A stretch of DNA of 64,000 nucleotides from Streptomyces sp. IMTB 2501 (GTDB lineage Bacteria > Actinomycetota > Actinomycetes > Streptomycetales > Streptomycetaceae), in the NCBI RefSeq assembly GCF_001953885.1, contig NZ_MQUS01000001.1, forward strand, positions 124,001 to 188,000, in the 5' to 3' direction. The notes beneath the pieces are model-generated. The model worked only from the letters and a program-made list of their open reading frames with translations. It was not told the DNA's origin and made no database searches. Of this stretch, positions 41,877 to 50,043 are shown piece after piece. Made by a program: the position numbers and the translations under genes. How positions within the stretch are numbered: the first letter of the stretch is position 1; each line of letters starts with the position of its first letter.

Positions 41877-42701
41877 TTGTTCAGCCTCAATCAGTCCGTC
41901 CTCGTCCGAGGGGCGGCCGGCGAACCCATCCCGTCCCCGTACAAGGGGCTCAAGAAGCTGGAGGTCGAGTTCAGGCGCGGGGACTTCTCTGTGGTGTGCG
42001 CCGGAGGTGGCACGGGCAAGAGCCTCACTGCCCTCTTCCTGGCTACCTGGTCCAACGTCCCCACGCTGTACTTCAGCGCCGACAGCACGGCTGCCACGCA
42101 GCTCTCCAGGGCTACGGCCATGATCACAGGTGAGAACGCCCGTGAGGTCAAGCAGGCTCTTGTGGCGGACGACGGCTCGTTTGCCAAGTACGAGGAGGCC
42201 CTGAGTAAGCGGTGGTGGCTGCGGTTCAACTACAGCGCCAGGCCGACGCCAAGGGATATCGAGGTGCACCTTGAGTGCTACCGCGAGGTGTTCGGCTGCT
42301 ACCCCCACTTGGTCGTCATCGACAACATCACCAATGTGGACGGGGGAGGCTCCTCGAACGCCGAGGAGTACACCTTCGGGCTGGAGGGGTTGTGCGACTA
42401 CTTCAACGAGATGGCCCGCGAGACCCGCGCACACGTCATGGCCATGCATCACGTCGTGGGCGAGTACAGCTCCGGTATCAAGCCCATCCCGCTCGACGGC
42501 GTGAAGGGCAAGATCGGGCGCGTCCCCTCCGTCGTCCTCACTATCCACGCCGAGGTGGACGGAATGCAGGGCAGGACCCTGCATATCTCGCCGGTCAAGA
42601 ACCGTGAAGGCTTCACCGACCCCTCCGGGGAAACGTATGCCTCGTTCGAGGTCAATACGTCCAACCTCCAGATAACCGACCTGGATGAAGAGGTGTTCTG
42701 A
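41877..42701 (+). CDS. RecA/DnaB-like ATPase (274 aa)
   Basis: TTG 41877 is preceded by GGAAGGAG. Walker A AGGGTGKS (about residue 47) and Walker B HLVVIDNITNV (about 147) place it in the RecA/DnaB/KaiC superfamily; MAMHHVVGEYSSG fits the following sensor loop. Short for a replicative helicase and lacking a DnaB N-domain, so it may be a helicase or recombinase subunit. Adjacent primase genes support a replication role. Confidence 0.75.
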   Translation: MFSLNQSVLVRGAAGEPIPSPYKGLKKLEVEFRRGDFSVVCAGGGTGKSLTALFLATWSNVPTLYFSADSTAATQLSRATAMITGENAREVKQALVADDGSFAKYEEALSKRWWLRFNYSARPTPRDIEVHLECYREVFGCYPHLVVIDNITNVDGGGSSNAEEYTFGLEGLCDYFNEMARETRAHVMAMHHVVGEYSSGIKPIPLDGVKGKIGRVPSVVLTIHAEVDGMQGRTLHISPVKNREGFTDPSGETYASFEVNTSNLQITDLDEEVF

Positions 42702-42726
42702 CTCACAACCTCTTCATTTGGCCCTG

Positions 42727-42741
42727 AAGTTGGGATGTGAC
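42727..42741 (+). promoter_or_regulatory. 15-bp motif site
   Basis: Exact AAGTTGGGATGTGAC. CCTGAA (42,723) and TTCAGG (42,751) could pair around it. Confidence 0.75.
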
Positions 42742-42767
42742 ATACTGGATTCAGGAGAGCGGAGGGC

Positions 42768-43199
42768 ATGAGTCCCCCAAGGAAAGGATTCCGAAAGTGC
42801 CAGAGGTGCGAAAGGAATCGAGCGGAGAAGTTCTTCACCTCCGCGCGTGGCAAGGTGTGCTCCTCGTGTCGTAAAAAGACCCGCAGCGCGAGCGCACACG
42901 AGACCAGGGTGCAGGCGACATACGGACTTGGCCCGGGGGAGTATGCCGAAATGTTCCGACTCCAGGGCGGCAAGTGCGCCATCTGCCGCCAAACGAGGCA
43001 GCAGAGGCTAAGCGTCGACCACTGCCACAAGAGTGGAGTGGTTCGTGGACTCCTGTGCCGGCGCTGCAATTCACAACTGATAGCCCGCGGCGCGAGGGAT
43101 TCCCCAGTGATTCTCCGTAATGCGGCTGACTACCTAGAAGACCCCCCTGCAATCCGCTTCATAGGCAAGCGGTACCACCGAGAGGACGGCAAGAAGTGA
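42768..43199 (+). CDS. Endonuclease VII-like HNH nuclease (143 aa)
   Basis: Zinc pairs (CQRC, CSSC), then the T4 endonuclease VII core: GGKCAICRQ, LSVDHCHKSGVVRGLLCRRCN. This family resolves Holliday junctions and branched DNA. ATG 42768; ends with a GTGA overlap with the next gene. Confidence 0.85.
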   Translation: MSPPRKGFRKCQRCERNRAEKFFTSARGKVCSSCRKKTRSASAHETRVQATYGLGPGEYAEMFRLQGGKCAICRQTRQQRLSVDHCHKSGVVRGLLCRRCNSQLIARGARDSPVILRNAADYLEDPPAIRFIGKRYHREDGKK

Positions 43200-43444
43200 T
43201 CTCGTACGGCGGCGGCCTGCTCCACGTCACCCTCACTCGCAAGACCGGACTGAACAAGCTCGCGCGACTGCTGGAGGCCGAGGCCACACTCGGGATGCAC
43301 GAGGAGGCCACGGTCGTCTACAAGTGCCGCAAGGGAGTACTCCGTCAGGTCATGCCCATCGAGACCCTTGCCCAGATGGTGAAGCAGGAAGCCGACGCCA
43401 TCGACCAGATCCGCCCTGAGGGCGCCGTAAGGGTTGGGATGTGA
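43196..43444 (+). CDS. Hypothetical protein (82 aa)
   Basis: GTG 43196 overlaps the previous stop. Soluble; no motif recognised. A motif site overlaps its 3' end. Confidence 0.55.
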   Translation: MISYGGGLLHVTLTRKTGLNKLARLLEAEATLGMHEEATVVYKCRKGVLRQVMPIETLAQMVKQEADAIDQIRPEGAVRVGM

Positions 43445-43445
43445 C
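43431..43445 (+). promoter_or_regulatory. 15-bp motif directly upstream of the primase ATG
   Basis: GGGTTGGGATGTGAC; its last base adjoins the primase ATG at 43,446 and it covers the stop of the preceding gene. Confidence 0.75.
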
Positions 43446-43832
43446 ATGTGGAAGCCGGACATCGCTGACGTCTTCCGGCACTACTACCCCGAGGTTGATC
43501 TGAAGGAGAGGGACGGCTGGCACAAGATCCACTGCCCTGAGCACCCAGAAGAGAACCCGTCAGCGTCGGTTAGTTCATTCAAGAACCGTTGGCACTGCTT
43601 CGCCTGCGACATCAGCGAAGACAGCTACGACGTGATCATGCGAAAGGAAGGAATCGGGTTCCGTGCTGCTCAAGACTTCGCCGCAGGCCGCTTCCATGGT
43701 GGAGATAGCCCAGAGCTACAGCAGGAGCTACCAGGGAAGCCCCGCCGAGCAGTACATCAACTACCGCGGTTTGGGCAGTCTCGCGACCTCGCTGGGGTTC
43801 GGGTACGTCGCGGCCCCCGCTACGGGGCATGA
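43446..43832 (+). CDS. DNA primase, zinc-finger part
   Basis: Starts MWKPDIADVFRHYYPEVDL. IHCPEHPEENPSASV then WHCFACDISED is the CHC2-type primase zinc finger, followed by GIGFRAAQDFAAG, as in normal primases. The frame then loses primase character after about 43,720 and stops at 43,832, while the Toprim part continues in the +1 frame. L5-like phages also have a split primase. Confidence 0.75.
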   Translation: MWKPDIADVFRHYYPEVDLKERDGWHKIHCPEHPEENPSASVSSFKNRWHCFACDISEDSYDVIMRKEGIGFRAAQDFAAGRFHGGDSPELQQELPGKPRRAVHQLPRFGQSRDLAGVRVRRGPRYGA

Positions 43833-44349
43833 GAAGCACCTCGGGCGCCTGGCCATCCCGTACATCAGGCCGGCCGGTGGCGAATTCGCCGTCGCCACCA
43901 TCCGGTTCAGGTGCGTCAACTGGACCTGCCTCAAACACCCGGATGGCTCCTGGCGGGACGAAGAGTTGCACGAAGGCCACGGCAAGTACCAGAGCCTTCC
44001 TGGCAGCAAGCCGCTCCTCTACAACACGCGGGCGCTTATCAAGCCCTCCCGGTACATAGGGATCAGCGAAGGCGAGTTCGATGCTGCAAGCGGCGAGCTG
44101 GCCGACATCCCCACCGTGGGCGTCCCCGGAGTCTCCAGCTGGCGAGACCACTTCGACCCGGCCTTCCTCGGATACGAGGTCGTCTTCGCCTTCACCGACG
44201 GCGATGAGCCCGGCGAGAAGTTCGTACACATGCTGGCCGATCGCCTCCCCAACGTCGTCCCCATCGAGTTCGGCAAGAAGTCGGACACGAACAAGTTTGT
44301 AGTCGAAAACGGCCCCAAGGCCCTCCGAGAGAAGTGCGGATTGGAATGA
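43663..44349 (+). CDS. DNA primase, Toprim/catalytic part (228 aa)
   Basis: Overlaps the zinc-finger frame by 170 bases; the first start is GTG 43663. PAEQYINYRGLGSLATSLGFG is the usual entry to the primase core. Toprim-like acidic motifs are GISEGEFDAASG (about residue 133) and VVFAFTDGDEPGEK (about 172). Made either by coupled re-initiation or by a frameshift from the upstream frame. Confidence 0.75.
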   Translation: MLLKTSPQAASMVEIAQSYSRSYQGSPAEQYINYRGLGSLATSLGFGYVAAPATGHEKHLGRLAIPYIRPAGGEFAVATIRFRCVNWTCLKHPDGSWRDEELHEGHGKYQSLPGSKPLLYNTRALIKPSRYIGISEGEFDAASGELADIPTVGVPGVSSWRDHFDPAFLGYEVVFAFTDGDEPGEKFVHMLADRLPNVVPIEFGKKSDTNKFVVENGPKALREKCGLE

Positions 44350-44753
44350 GTTACCAGATCGGACAGACGGTCTACGTGCAGCAGCACCCGGCCACCGTCG
44401 AAGCGTTCTACCCCAGCCATCAAGACGGCGTGGACTTCTACGACCTGAAGTTCCAGGACAGTCACACCGTCGCATTCCCCGCCTACGAGATCACCGCGGA
44501 GCCCCGAGTGGGATACGAGAAGCCTGACAACATCAACTCCCCAGCGCATTACACCCAGGGCAAGTACGAGGTCATCGACATCATCCAGGCATCCATGAGC
44601 CACGAAGGCTTTCAGGGATACCTCCTCGGAAACATGACCAAGTATCTCCTGCGCTGCCAGCACAAGCATCAGGACGGCGGCTCCGAGGATCTGAAGAAGC
44701 TCATCTGGTACGCCGAGAAATACATCGCCAACATCCGAGTGGAGACCGCGTGA
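44346..44753 (+). CDS. DUF3310 protein (135 aa)
   Basis: ATG 44346 overlaps the preceding TGA. The C-terminal half has the phage DUF3310 signature: NINSPAHYTQGKYEVIDI, LGNMTKYLLRCQHK, GGSEDLKKLIWYAEKYI. Frequently next to nucleotide-metabolism genes; function unknown. Confidence 0.82.
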   Translation: MSYQIGQTVYVQQHPATVEAFYPSHQDGVDFYDLKFQDSHTVAFPAYEITAEPRVGYEKPDNINSPAHYTQGKYEVIDIIQASMSHEGFQGYLLGNMTKYLLRCQHKHQDGGSEDLKKLIWYAEKYIANIRVETA

Positions 44754-45493
44754 ATATTCTGACCATTGACCTGGAGACCTCTCCGAATCTCGCGCACGTA
44801 TGGGGCCTTTGGAATCAGAACGTGGGCATGAGCCAGCTCCTCGAATCTGGTGAGGTCATCTGCTTCGCAGCCAAGTGGTACGACTCGAAGAACGTCATGT
44901 TCTACAGCGGCCACGAGCACGGCAAGGCGGAGATGATCCAGGCCGCACATGATCTGCTCGAAGAAGCAGACGCGGTGGTCCACTTCAACGGTCAGCGTTT
45001 CGACATACCGCACCTCAACCGAGAGTTCCTGGAGGCCGGCCTCGCTCCTCCGGCCCCGTTCGCTCAGGTGGATCTCCTGAAGGTCGTCAGGAAGCAGTTC
45101 CGTTTCCCGAGCAACAAGCTCGACTACGTGGTGCAGAAGCTCGGGATCGGCAAGAAGACCGCGCACACCGGCCACCAGCTCTGGGTGGACTGCCTCTCGG
45201 GCGACGAGAAGGCGTGGCGGCTCATGCGGAAGTACAACTGCCAGGACGTACGGGTCACTGAAGACCTCTACGACTACCTGTTGCCGTGGATTCCTACCCA
45301 CCCCAACCACAGGCTCTACGACGGCGAGGGCGACGGGCACCAGTGCCCCAACTGCGGCTCTGAGGACCTGAAGAAGGAAGGCCGGGCGTACACGTCAGTG
45401 ACGGTCTACCAGCGCTACCGCTGCGAGAGCTGCGGGAGGTGGAGCCGGGGCAACAAGCGTCTCGACGCGTCCGAACTCACCACCATCAAGTAG
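44750..45493 (+). CDS. DEDD 3'-5' exonuclease with zinc ribbon (247 aa)
   Basis: RNase H-like exonuclease: ILTIDLETSPN (Exo I), VVHFNGQRFDIPHLN (Exo II) and YNCQDVRVTEDLY (Exo III). The C-terminus carries CPNCGSEDL...CESCG, a zinc ribbon. GTG start at 44750 overlaps the upstream stop. Probably proofreading or DNA processing alongside the family A polymerase. Confidence 0.85.
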   Translation: MNILTIDLETSPNLAHVWGLWNQNVGMSQLLESGEVICFAAKWYDSKNVMFYSGHEHGKAEMIQAAHDLLEEADAVVHFNGQRFDIPHLNREFLEAGLAPPAPFAQVDLLKVVRKQFRFPSNKLDYVVQKLGIGKKTAHTGHQLWVDCLSGDEKAWRLMRKYNCQDVRVTEDLYDYLLPWIPTHPNHRLYDGEGDGHQCPNCGSEDLKKEGRAYTSVTVYQRYRCESCGRWSRGNKRLDASELTTIK

Positions 45494-45501
45494 GGGGAGC
45501 C

Positions 45502-46068
45502 TTGCAGGACAACCAGATCGACTGGGAGCACCTTGCCGACCTGGCGGGCAAAGTCGCGTACGTCGTTGCCGAGCGGTGGCACATCGTTGAGGCCGACGAC
45601 GTGAAGCAGGCCATGTTGGAGCACGCGCTTCGAGAGCGGAAGAACATCGCTCCCGTGGCCGACAACGAGCGCATGATGCGCAAGATCTTCTACACGGTCG
45701 GCCAGCGCTACGCGGCCCGTGAGCGGGTCTATCGAGACCTCATGGACGGCGAATATTTCTACACCGCGGACGAGGCCAGGAACGCCCTCAAGCTCCTGAT
45801 CTACACCACGGACGAGTTCGCCAACATGATCGGCAAGAAGGACATGCTGAACCACTGCGAGATCACCGACAACTTGCACACAGCGCGCATGGAGGCCGAG
45901 GCCGGCCTCAAGAAGCTCAGCGACCGGTATCAGCGACTGCTCATGTCCCACTACGTCTTCGGTCTCCCGATCGGCAGCGAGGCCGACAAGAAGGCGTGCC
46001 AGCGCGGAGTCATCGCCCTCTCGTACGAGATGAACCGCAGCATCCGCAGGAAGGCAGTTCACGCATGA
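45502..46068 (+). CDS. Sigma-factor-like helical protein (188 aa)
   Basis: TTG 45502 with GGGGAG just upstream is the only start clear of the exonuclease gene. All-helical; the C-terminal part (LKKLSDRYQRLLMSHYVFGLPIG...GVIALSYEMNRSIR) resembles sigma region 4. If so it could direct RNA polymerase to late phage promoters, but no -10-binding region 2 is obvious. Confidence 0.5.
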   Translation: MQDNQIDWEHLADLAGKVAYVVAERWHIVEADDVKQAMLEHALRERKNIAPVADNERMMRKIFYTVGQRYAARERVYRDLMDGEYFYTADEARNALKLLIYTTDEFANMIGKKDMLNHCEITDNLHTARMEAEAGLKKLSDRYQRLLMSHYVFGLPIGSEADKKACQRGVIALSYEMNRSIRRKAVHA

Positions 46069-46262
46069 TCGAAACTCGCAAGGTCTACAAGCGAGATGAC
46101 GTTCAGATCGAGGTCGTCTACGACACCGGAACCCTCTCGAAGATCTACCTCGGGGTTCACACCGCGCAGGAGTCCTTCGAGGTGAATCTCGACCGCCGAG
46201 ACCTCCCTCACCTGAACCACATGGTGAAGGAAGCCTTCAACCAGACCAACACCACCCGATAA
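46065..46262 (+). CDS. Hypothetical protein (65 aa)
   Basis: ATG 46065 overlaps the upstream stop; ends ten bases before the reductase gene. No motif recognised; position suggests cotranscription with nucleotide genes. Confidence 0.55.
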   Translation: MIETRKVYKRDDVQIEVVYDTGTLSKIYLGVHTAQESFEVNLDRRDLPHLNHMVKEAFNQTNTTR

Positions 46263-46271
46263 GGAATACCC

Positions 46272-48275
46272 TTGTTCAAGACCGAGACCGCAGAAACCAT
46301 CTTCAAGCGAACCTACTCGCGTAAGAAGTCCAACGGCGAGATGGAATCCTGGCCGGAAACCGTTCGCCGTGTCGTGGACGGGAACCTCGCCCTGGTGCCC
46401 GATCGCTACATCGAGAAGGGCGAGCGAGAAGCCCTCGTGGAGCTGATCGAGAGCTTCCGATTCCTCCCCGCCGGCCGCCATCTCAAGAGCAGCGGGGTCA
46501 ATGACTTCGCGCTGAACAATTGCTGGGCGAGTGGCTGGGACAGCAGCGACCCCGCCGAGCACTTCCGCTTCACGCTCCTCCGCCTGGCCGAGGGCGGCGG
46601 CGTCGGCGCCAACTACAGCAGCCGGTACTTCAGCTGGTTCCCCGTGATCGAGAACCGGGTTCACGTCCACATCGTCTGCGACCCGGCGCACCCTGACTAC
46701 CTGGATCTGGTCGAGGCCGGGATGATCAGCACCGAGTACGACTACGAGTGGGCCGGCGCCTACAGCGTGGAGGACTCGCGGGAGGGCTGGGCTGCCGCCC
46801 TGGGCGATCTGATCGACACGGCCCACTGCCCGGACACCAAGCACGAGAACCGCGTCTACGACGTGTCCCGCGTCCGAGGAAAGGGCGTCCCGCTCCGGTC
46901 CTTCGGCGGTACGGCCTCGGGGCCTGAACCGTTCGCACGGATGATGGTCGAGGTCGGCAAGATCCTCACTGACGCCGCTGGCTGGCCCCTCAACGGCATG
47001 GACGCCATGGCCATCGACCACCAGATAGCAATGGCCATCGTTGCAGGGGGAGTTCGACGCTCGGCGCGCATGAGCATCATGGCGTGGAACGATCAGCTCG
47101 TCTGGGAGTTCCTGAAGGCCAAGGGCGATCAGCTCGCCATGTGGACCACCAACATCAGCGTGGAGGTGGACGACGCCTTCCTGACGGCCGTCGAGGACGG
47201 CCAGGAGCACGCGGTCAAGGTCATGGAGACCCTTGCCGAGGGAGCCCTGAAGAACGGGGAGCCCGGCTTCTGGAACAGCTCCCTGACCGCAGTCGGTGAA
47301 GTCGATGGGGTCTACACGACCAATCCTTGCGGAGAGGCCACGATCACCCCCTGGGAGCCCTGCAACCTCGGGTCGGTCAACCTGGGCCAGTTCATCAAGG
47401 GAGGCCGGGCGGACGTCCAGGGCCTCTACGATGCCCACCGCTACGCGACCCGCTACCTGATCCGGGCCACGTTCGCGAAGGTCGCGGACGCCAAGTCGCA
47501 GGAGGCGATCAGCAAGTACAGGCGTATCGGTGTCGGCCATCTGGGCTTTGCCGACTACCTGTTCAAGCAGGGCGTCAAGTACAGCAATGCTCCCTACAAT
47601 CCGCGGGTTCGCTCGGACCTGAAGTTCATGGCTCAGACCGTGGATCAGGCCGCAGCCGAGTACGCCAACACGTTGCGCATCCCCGTCCCGATCAAGAAGC
47701 GCGTCATCGCCCCGACCGGCACCACGAGCAAGCTGGCATCCGTCAGCGGCGAAGGCATCCACGCACCGTTCGCGGCGTACTTCCTGCGGCGCATCCGTTT
47801 CTCCGACATCGAACCCTCCGAGGCCGCGCAGGTCGAGGACTATCGGAAGCGGGGCTACAAGGTGGAGCCGTGCGTCTACGGCGCCAACACGTCCGTGGTC
47901 GAGATCCCGACCATTGACCCGCTCCTCGTGGAGCACCCCGAGCTGGGCGACGCCTTCGAGCACGCTGGGGAGCTGGACCTCGTACAGATGCTTGCGGTCC
48001 AGCAGCTGTACCAGGAGCTGTGGGCGGACCAGGCGGTTTCCTACACGGCCTCCGTCGATCCCGAGACGTACGACCAGACCGACGTCAGCCGGATCATGCT
48101 CGGCTTCATGCCAGTGCTGAAGGGGACGACCATCTTCCCGGAGATGAGCCGACCCCAAACCCCCTACGAGCGGATCTCAAAGGAACGATATCTCGATGAA
48201 GTCGCCATCGTCGGTGAAGCAGCATCGGATACCGGATACGACGAGGTTTGCGCTTCCGGCGCCTGCCCAATCTGA
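46272..48275 (+). CDS. nrdJ: Class II (B12-dependent) ribonucleotide reductase (667 aa)
   Basis: Makes deoxynucleotides for phage replication. TTG start after AAGGA. Visible motifs: LNNCWASG (first redox Cys, about 80), GGVRRSARMSIM, the NPCGEATITPWEPCNLGSVNL loop (about 350, active-site Cys and Glu), GTTSKLASVSGEGI, and C-terminal CASGACPI, the redox-shuttle Cys pair. Monomeric class II enzymes of this form occur in L5-like phages; no NrdA/B partner is nearby. Confidence 0.88.
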   Translation: MFKTETAETIFKRTYSRKKSNGEMESWPETVRRVVDGNLALVPDRYIEKGEREALVELIESFRFLPAGRHLKSSGVNDFALNNCWASGWDSSDPAEHFRFTLLRLAEGGGVGANYSSRYFSWFPVIENRVHVHIVCDPAHPDYLDLVEAGMISTEYDYEWAGAYSVEDSREGWAAALGDLIDTAHCPDTKHENRVYDVSRVRGKGVPLRSFGGTASGPEPFARMMVEVGKILTDAAGWPLNGMDAMAIDHQIAMAIVAGGVRRSARMSIMAWNDQLVWEFLKAKGDQLAMWTTNISVEVDDAFLTAVEDGQEHAVKVMETLAEGALKNGEPGFWNSSLTAVGEVDGVYTTNPCGEATITPWEPCNLGSVNLGQFIKGGRADVQGLYDAHRYATRYLIRATFAKVADAKSQEAISKYRRIGVGHLGFADYLFKQGVKYSNAPYNPRVRSDLKFMAQTVDQAAAEYANTLRIPVPIKKRVIAPTGTTSKLASVSGEGIHAPFAAYFLRRIRFSDIEPSEAAQVEDYRKRGYKVEPCVYGANTSVVEIPTIDPLLVEHPELGDAFEHAGELDLVQMLAVQQLYQELWADQAVSYTASVDPETYDQTDVSRIMLGFMPVLKGTTIFPEMSRPQTPYERISKERYLDEVAIVGEAASDTGYDEVCASGACPI

Positions 48276-48295
48276 GATTCATTTCACAGCATATC

Positions 48296-48310
48296 AAGTT
48301 GAGATGTGAC
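48296..48310 (+). promoter_or_regulatory. 15-bp motif site
   Basis: AAGTTGAGATGTGAC, one mismatch, between nrdJ and the next gene. Confidence 0.72.
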
Positions 48311-48333
48311 ACTCTCTCTGAGAGGATTCATTC

Positions 48334-48858
48334 ATGAGTGAAAATCCCTTCGGAAGCTCCCCCTGGGACGAGCTGAACGTCGAGAACGAGAACACCGTCG
48401 ATAACCACAAGGAGTCGCCCATGACTAATCCCACCACCCACACTCAGGAAGGCGTAACGCTGAGCTTCAAGGGTGGTGAGGGTTACGACGCCTCACTCCT
48501 CGTTCTTCGCGCAGCCACCGTTTCCGACATGGACGCCATGCTCGACGAGGAGGCCGGCGCCCTCGCGTCTCTCATGAAGCGCATGGCCAAGATCCAGTCC
48601 TTCAACTCCGAGCTGAATTTCAAGGGCAAGGGGACCAAGGCCAAGCCCTCGGGCAAGAACAGCTTCTCCGGGGGCAAGGTCCAGAACTCCGGAGGTGGCG
48701 AGCATCGGGGCGTGACCGACTGCGAGCACGGTCGGACTCATGTCGCCAAGAACGGCTGGGAGGCGTACTTCTGCAACGCCGACGAGCGTAAGGGTGAGGA
48801 TAAGTGCGCCCCCGCCTTCCTTGACAAGAAGTCCGGCAAGTTTGAACTGAAGAACTAG
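48334..48858 (+). CDS. Hypothetical zinc-site protein (174 aa)
   Basis: ATG 48334 after GAGAGGA. Acidic N-terminus, then a central helical part and a C-terminal CEHGRTHVA...YFCNADER...CAP region that could bind zinc. Found between nrdJ and thyX; a single-strand-binding role is possible but unsupported by motif. Confidence 0.55.
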   Translation: MSENPFGSSPWDELNVENENTVDNHKESPMTNPTTHTQEGVTLSFKGGEGYDASLLVLRAATVSDMDAMLDEEAGALASLMKRMAKIQSFNSELNFKGKGTKAKPSGKNSFSGGKVQNSGGGEHRGVTDCEHGRTHVAKNGWEAYFCNADERKGEDKCAPAFLDKKSGKFELKN

Positions 48859-48875
48859 CCGTTCGCTTGCTCCCA

Positions 48876-48890
48876 AGGTTGTGATGTGAC
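48876..48890 (+). promoter_or_regulatory. 15-bp motif site, variant
   Basis: AGGTTGTGATGTGAC, followed three bases later by a terminator-like stem. Confidence 0.65.
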
Positions 48891-48892
48891 AT

Positions 48893-48922
48893 TAGGGGTC
48901 GGGTAAACCGACCCGGCCCCTA
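48893..48922 (+). terminator. Hairpin upstream of thyX
   Basis: TAGGGG.C.GGGT-aaaccg-ACCC.GG.CCCCTA. Directly follows a motif site. Confidence 0.55.
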
Positions 48923-48940
48923 GTCCCCTGAAAGGCAATC

Positions 48941-49642
48941 GTGAAGTTCAAGAGCAGCATGGACGTGGAGCTGGTACAGCAGCTCGCCACGGACGAGATG
49001 ATCTGCATGGCAGCTCGCGTCAGCACCATCGGCAACCAGGTCCAGGACTACGACGACAAGAGGAACCGGGGCCTCATCGGCTTCCTGATGCGTGACCGGC
49101 ACGGCAGCCCGTTCGAGCACGGCACCTTCACCTTCCGCATCAGCGCCCCCATCTTCGTCGTCCGCGAGTTCATGCGGCACCGAGCCGGGATGTCCTACAA
49201 CGAGGAGTCAGGCCGCTACAAGGAACTGGAGCCCGTCTTCTACGTCCCCTCCGACAAGCGGCCCCTGGTCCAGTTCGGCAAGGCCGGCGCCTACGACTTC
49301 AAGCTGGGCACCTTCGGCCAGTGGTGGACCACCGACGAGGCCATGCGCACCGCCTACGCAGTCGCCTGGGAGCAGTACCAGCACATGCTCGCCGAGGGCA
49401 TCGCCCGCGAAATCGCCCGCTCCGTACTGCCGGTCGGCACCTTCAGCACCTTCTACGTCACCTGCAACCCGCGGTCGCTGATGCACTTCCTCTCGCTCCG
49501 CGCCAAGAGCGACGACGCCAAGTACAAGAGCTTCCCCCAGGTCGAGATTCAGATGGTGGCCGACCAGATGGAGGCGGAGTTCAAACGCCTCATGCCCGTC
49601 ACTCACGAGATGTTCGCCAAGCATGGGCGCGTCGCGCCGTAA
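48941..49642 (+). CDS. thyX: Flavin-dependent thymidylate synthase ThyX (233 aa)
   Basis: Converts dUMP to dTMP using FAD and folate. Contains the RHR(x)7S motif as MRHRAGMSYNEESGRY (about residue 75-90) and the flanking LVQFGKAGAYDF and VEIQMVADQMEAEFKRLMP elements. GTG 48941 with AAAGG six bases away. Usual length. Works with nrdJ and the dCMP deaminase in nucleotide supply. Confidence 0.93.
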   Translation: MKFKSSMDVELVQQLATDEMICMAARVSTIGNQVQDYDDKRNRGLIGFLMRDRHGSPFEHGTFTFRISAPIFVVREFMRHRAGMSYNEESGRYKELEPVFYVPSDKRPLVQFGKAGAYDFKLGTFGQWWTTDEAMRTAYAVAWEQYQHMLAEGIAREIARSVLPVGTFSTFYVTCNPRSLMHFLSLRAKSDDAKYKSFPQVEIQMVADQMEAEFKRLMPVTHEMFAKHGRVAP

Positions 49643-49653
49643 AGGAGCTGCCA

Positions 49654-49779
49654 GTGTTCGATAGCTGGGACGAAATCCCCCTCTGGGTCTACGACCACAA
49701 CAACATGACCGTCGAACGGCGCATTGGCCCTGACACTCCCGAGCCCGAGTTCCCCTCGATCCTGGAGGGGGCCTACTGA
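49654..49779 (+). CDS. Hypothetical microprotein (41 aa)
   Basis: GTG 49654 has GGAG seven bases upstream; reads VFDSWDEIPLWVYDH and ends on a TGATG overlap with the next gene. Probably translated in the operon; function unknown. Confidence 0.5.
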   Translation: MFDSWDEIPLWVYDHNNMTVERRIGPDTPEPEFPSILEGAY

Positions 49780-50006
49780 TGCTCGGAAAGAAGACAAAGC
49801 AAATCCGGCTGCTCCGCCTGGAAGTTGAGATGGCCAACCGAACCAACGCCCACTTCCAGAAGGTCAACAACCGGCTCAACGAGTACATCGACGGCCTAGA
49901 AGCCGAGCTGGACATCGCTGTCCAGGAGTACACGGAGCTGGAAGCCACGTGCAACGCCCTCGTCGCAGAGCGTGAGGCTTCGCAGGCTGCGGAGCCTTCC
50001 TCTTAA
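49779..50006 (+). CDS. Hypothetical coiled-coil protein (75 aa)
   Basis: Starts in a TGATG overlap. Almost entirely coiled coil (FQKVNNRLNEYIDGLEAELD). Located just before polA. No known partner. Confidence 0.6.
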   Translation: MLGKKTKQIRLLRLEVEMANRTNAHFQKVNNRLNEYIDGLEAELDIAVQEYTELEATCNALVAEREASQAAEPSS

Positions 50007-50013
50007 CCCCATC

Positions 50014-50028
50014 AAGTTGGGATGTGAT
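50014..50028 (+). promoter_or_regulatory. 15-bp motif site
   Basis: AAGTTGGGATGTGAT, 16 bases before the polA ATG. Confidence 0.75.
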
Positions 50029-50043
50029 TCTCGGAGGAACTGG

